A model generated the notes under the pieces. That model searched no databases and was not told where the DNA came from. It saw nothing but the letters and a program-made list of their open reading frames with translations. A stretch of 64,000 nt of DNA from Chitinophaga agri (GTDB taxonomy: Bacteria > Bacteroidota > Bacteroidia > Chitinophagales > Chitinophagaceae): assembly GCF_010093065.1 (NCBI RefSeq), contig NZ_CP048113.1, forward strand, positions 4,960,001-5,024,000, read 5' to 3'. The position numbers were made by a program, and so were the translations under genes. Positions within the stretch are counted from its first letter, which is position 1; each line of letters begins with the position of its first letter. Below are positions 63,010 through 64,000 of this stretch, in pieces.

Positions 63010-63453
63010 ATGAATACTTTAAGCTTCAAGACTAAATCGGCCAACGACGCTACAGTTACGCGTGAGTGGCACATTGTAGACGCCACTAACCTGACTTTAG
63101 GAAGGATGAGCGCGAAGATTGCGGCAATCTTAAGAGGCAAGAACAAGCCTTACTACACTCCTCACACTGATTGTGGTGATTTTATCATCGTTATCAATGC
63201 TGAGAAAATTCAGTTTACCGGTAATAAATGGAATGACAAAGAATATCTGACTTACTCTGGTTACCCAGGAGGTCAGAAAGGTGAAATAGCTAAAGACCTG
63301 GTTCGTCGCAGACCAGAACTGATCATAGAAAGGGCTGTAAAAGGTATGCTGCCTAAGAATCGCCTGGGTCGTGCTATGTACAAAAAACTGTTTGTATACG
63401 CAGGTGCTCAGCATCCTCATGCTGCACAGAAACCGAAAACTTTAACTTTCTAA
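63010..63453 (+). CDS. rplM: 50S ribosomal protein L13
   Basis: 147 residues, full length. Typical L13 blocks: [19 protein letters not shown] near residue 20, [25 protein letters not shown] and the end [16 protein letters not shown]. Binds 23S rRNA early in 50S assembly. Immediately followed by rpsI (14 bases), the conserved L13-S9 pair. Confidence 0.98.
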   Translation: MNTLSFKTKSANDATVTREWHIVDATNLTLGRMSAKIAAILRGKNKPYYTPHTDCGDFIIVINAEKIQFTGNKWNDKEYLTYSGYPGGQKGEIAKDLVRRRPELIIERAVKGMLPKNRLGRAMYKKLFVYAGAQHPHAAQKPKTLTF

Positions 63454-63467
63454 TTTTTCTCTGATAC

Positions 63468-63857
63468 ATGGAAAAGCAAAAAAACACTATAGGTCGTCGT
63501 AAAGAAGCCGTTGCCCGTGTTTATATCAGCAAGGGTACTGGTAACATTGTAGTAAACGACAAAGACTATAAAGAATACTTCACACTGGTTTACCTGCAGA
63601 ATCAGGTGGAACTGTCCCTGAAGACTATCGACGCTACAGACAAATTTGATATAAAGGTAAATGCTGCTGGTGGTGGCATCAAAGGTCAGGCAGAGGCTAT
63701 TAAGCTGGGTATCGCTCGTGCACTGTGCGAAGTGAATATCGAATACCGTCCGGCGCTGAAAGCTGCTGGTCTCCTGAAACGTGATCCAAGAGGCGTTGAA
63801 CGTAAGAAACCAGGTAAAGCTAAAGCTAGAAGAAGCTTCCAGTTCTCTAAACGCTAA
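63468..63857 (+). CDS. rpsI: 30S ribosomal protein S9
   Basis: 129 residues, complete. Starts near GRRKEAVARVY, ends with the conserved basic tail SFQFSKR that reaches the P-site tRNA. Second gene of the rplM operon; rpsB follows after 74 bases. Confidence 0.98.
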   Translation: MEKQKNTIGRRKEAVARVYISKGTGNIVVNDKDYKEYFTLVYLQNQVELSLKTIDATDKFDIKVNAAGGGIKGQAEAIKLGIARALCEVNIEYRPALKAAGLLKRDPRGVERKKPGKAKARRSFQFSKR

Positions 63858-63931
63858 TCGTGATGAATGCGTGCTACTATATGTGCTACGCAGATTATTA
63901 ACATTGACCTTTTATAACAGAGCATAATAAC

Positions 63932-64000
63932 ATGGAAAATAATACCTCATTACAGCAGCAGTTACTGGAGGCAGGTGTACACTTCGGTCACCTGAAGAAA
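63932..64000 (+). CDS. rpsB: 30S ribosomal protein S2, N-terminal part
   Basis: The first 23 codons before the window ends: MENNTSLQQQ then LLEAGVHFGHLKK, the standard S2 opening. The conserved order rplM-rpsI-rpsB supports the assignment. The rest is beyond the window. Confidence 0.95.
   Translation, partial: MENNTSLQQQLLEAGVHFGHLKK

Overview
The window looks like a chromosomal segment of a Bacteroidota bacterium, most likely family Chitinophagaceae (Chitinophaga-like). The genus is an inference from gene content; no 16S or marker search was possible. Direct support: many genes are preceded by the Bacteroidota -7 promoter element TAnnTTTG; Shine-Dalgarno sequences are largely absent and GTG/TTG starts are frequent; there are several lipoproteins with short lipoboxes, small outer-membrane beta-barrel proteins, an S46 dipeptidyl peptidase, a COX15-type heme A synthase and a PSP1/RicT protein. 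Gene density is about 90 percent. I see no insertion sequence, prophage, integrase or CRISPR array. Most of the content is core genome, so unusual signals are mainly regulatory or structural.

Layout. 0-7 kb: end of an ABC exporter (ATPase plus FtsX-type permease), a Dabb protein, then a leftward three-gene unit (FAD reductase, DUF2891, DUF3857/transglutaminase membrane protein). 7-13 kb: ybaB/ebfC, tRNA-Thr(CGT), lipoproteins (one collagen-like), then obgE and adk leftward. 13.5-24 kb: a GH3 glycosidase/beta-lactamase-fold fusion, heme A synthase, a membrane patatin, an alpha/beta hydrolase and typA. 24-29 kb: an AlkB-type dioxygenase with a divergent SIR2-like protein, a META lipoprotein, a TIG-like lipoprotein with a striking candidate operator, and an S46 peptidase. 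29-34 kb: coiled-coil lipoprotein (possible sigma-54 promoter), rnhB, rpoN, PAP2-like protein, recA, then a 410-base non-coding tract. 34-43 kb, all leftward: HhH-GPD glycosylase, M28 peptidase, cysS, two endonuclease/exonuclease/phosphatase paralogs, and rlmD with two rhomboids (one apparently catalytically dead). 43-47 kb: TlpA-like protein and three beta-barrel proteins. 47-52 kb: metF leftward; lptB, a plant-type GH3 acyl-amido synthetase homolog and fabG rightward. 52-61 kb: an SMP-30 protein, a lipoprotein and a 37-kDa nucleoid-associated protein; then leftward GPx-holB-ricT and radA-comF. 61-64 kb: Zn metallopeptidase and the rplM-rpsI-rpsB ribosomal block.

Best candidates for something new: (1) a perfect 15-bp hairpin that buries the comF start codon in the radA-comF transcript; (2) two identical 10-bp palindromes placed exactly upstream of a well-formed promoter at 26.56-26.63 kb; (3) a perfect 31-bp-arm hairpin at 62.6 kb; (4) a structured non-coding tract after recA ending in its own terminator; (5) an active plus catalytically dead rhomboid pair; (6) a SIR2-like protein with an altered NAD motif coupled to an AlkB-type enzyme; (7) two tandem EEP paralogs with complementary active-site substitutions.
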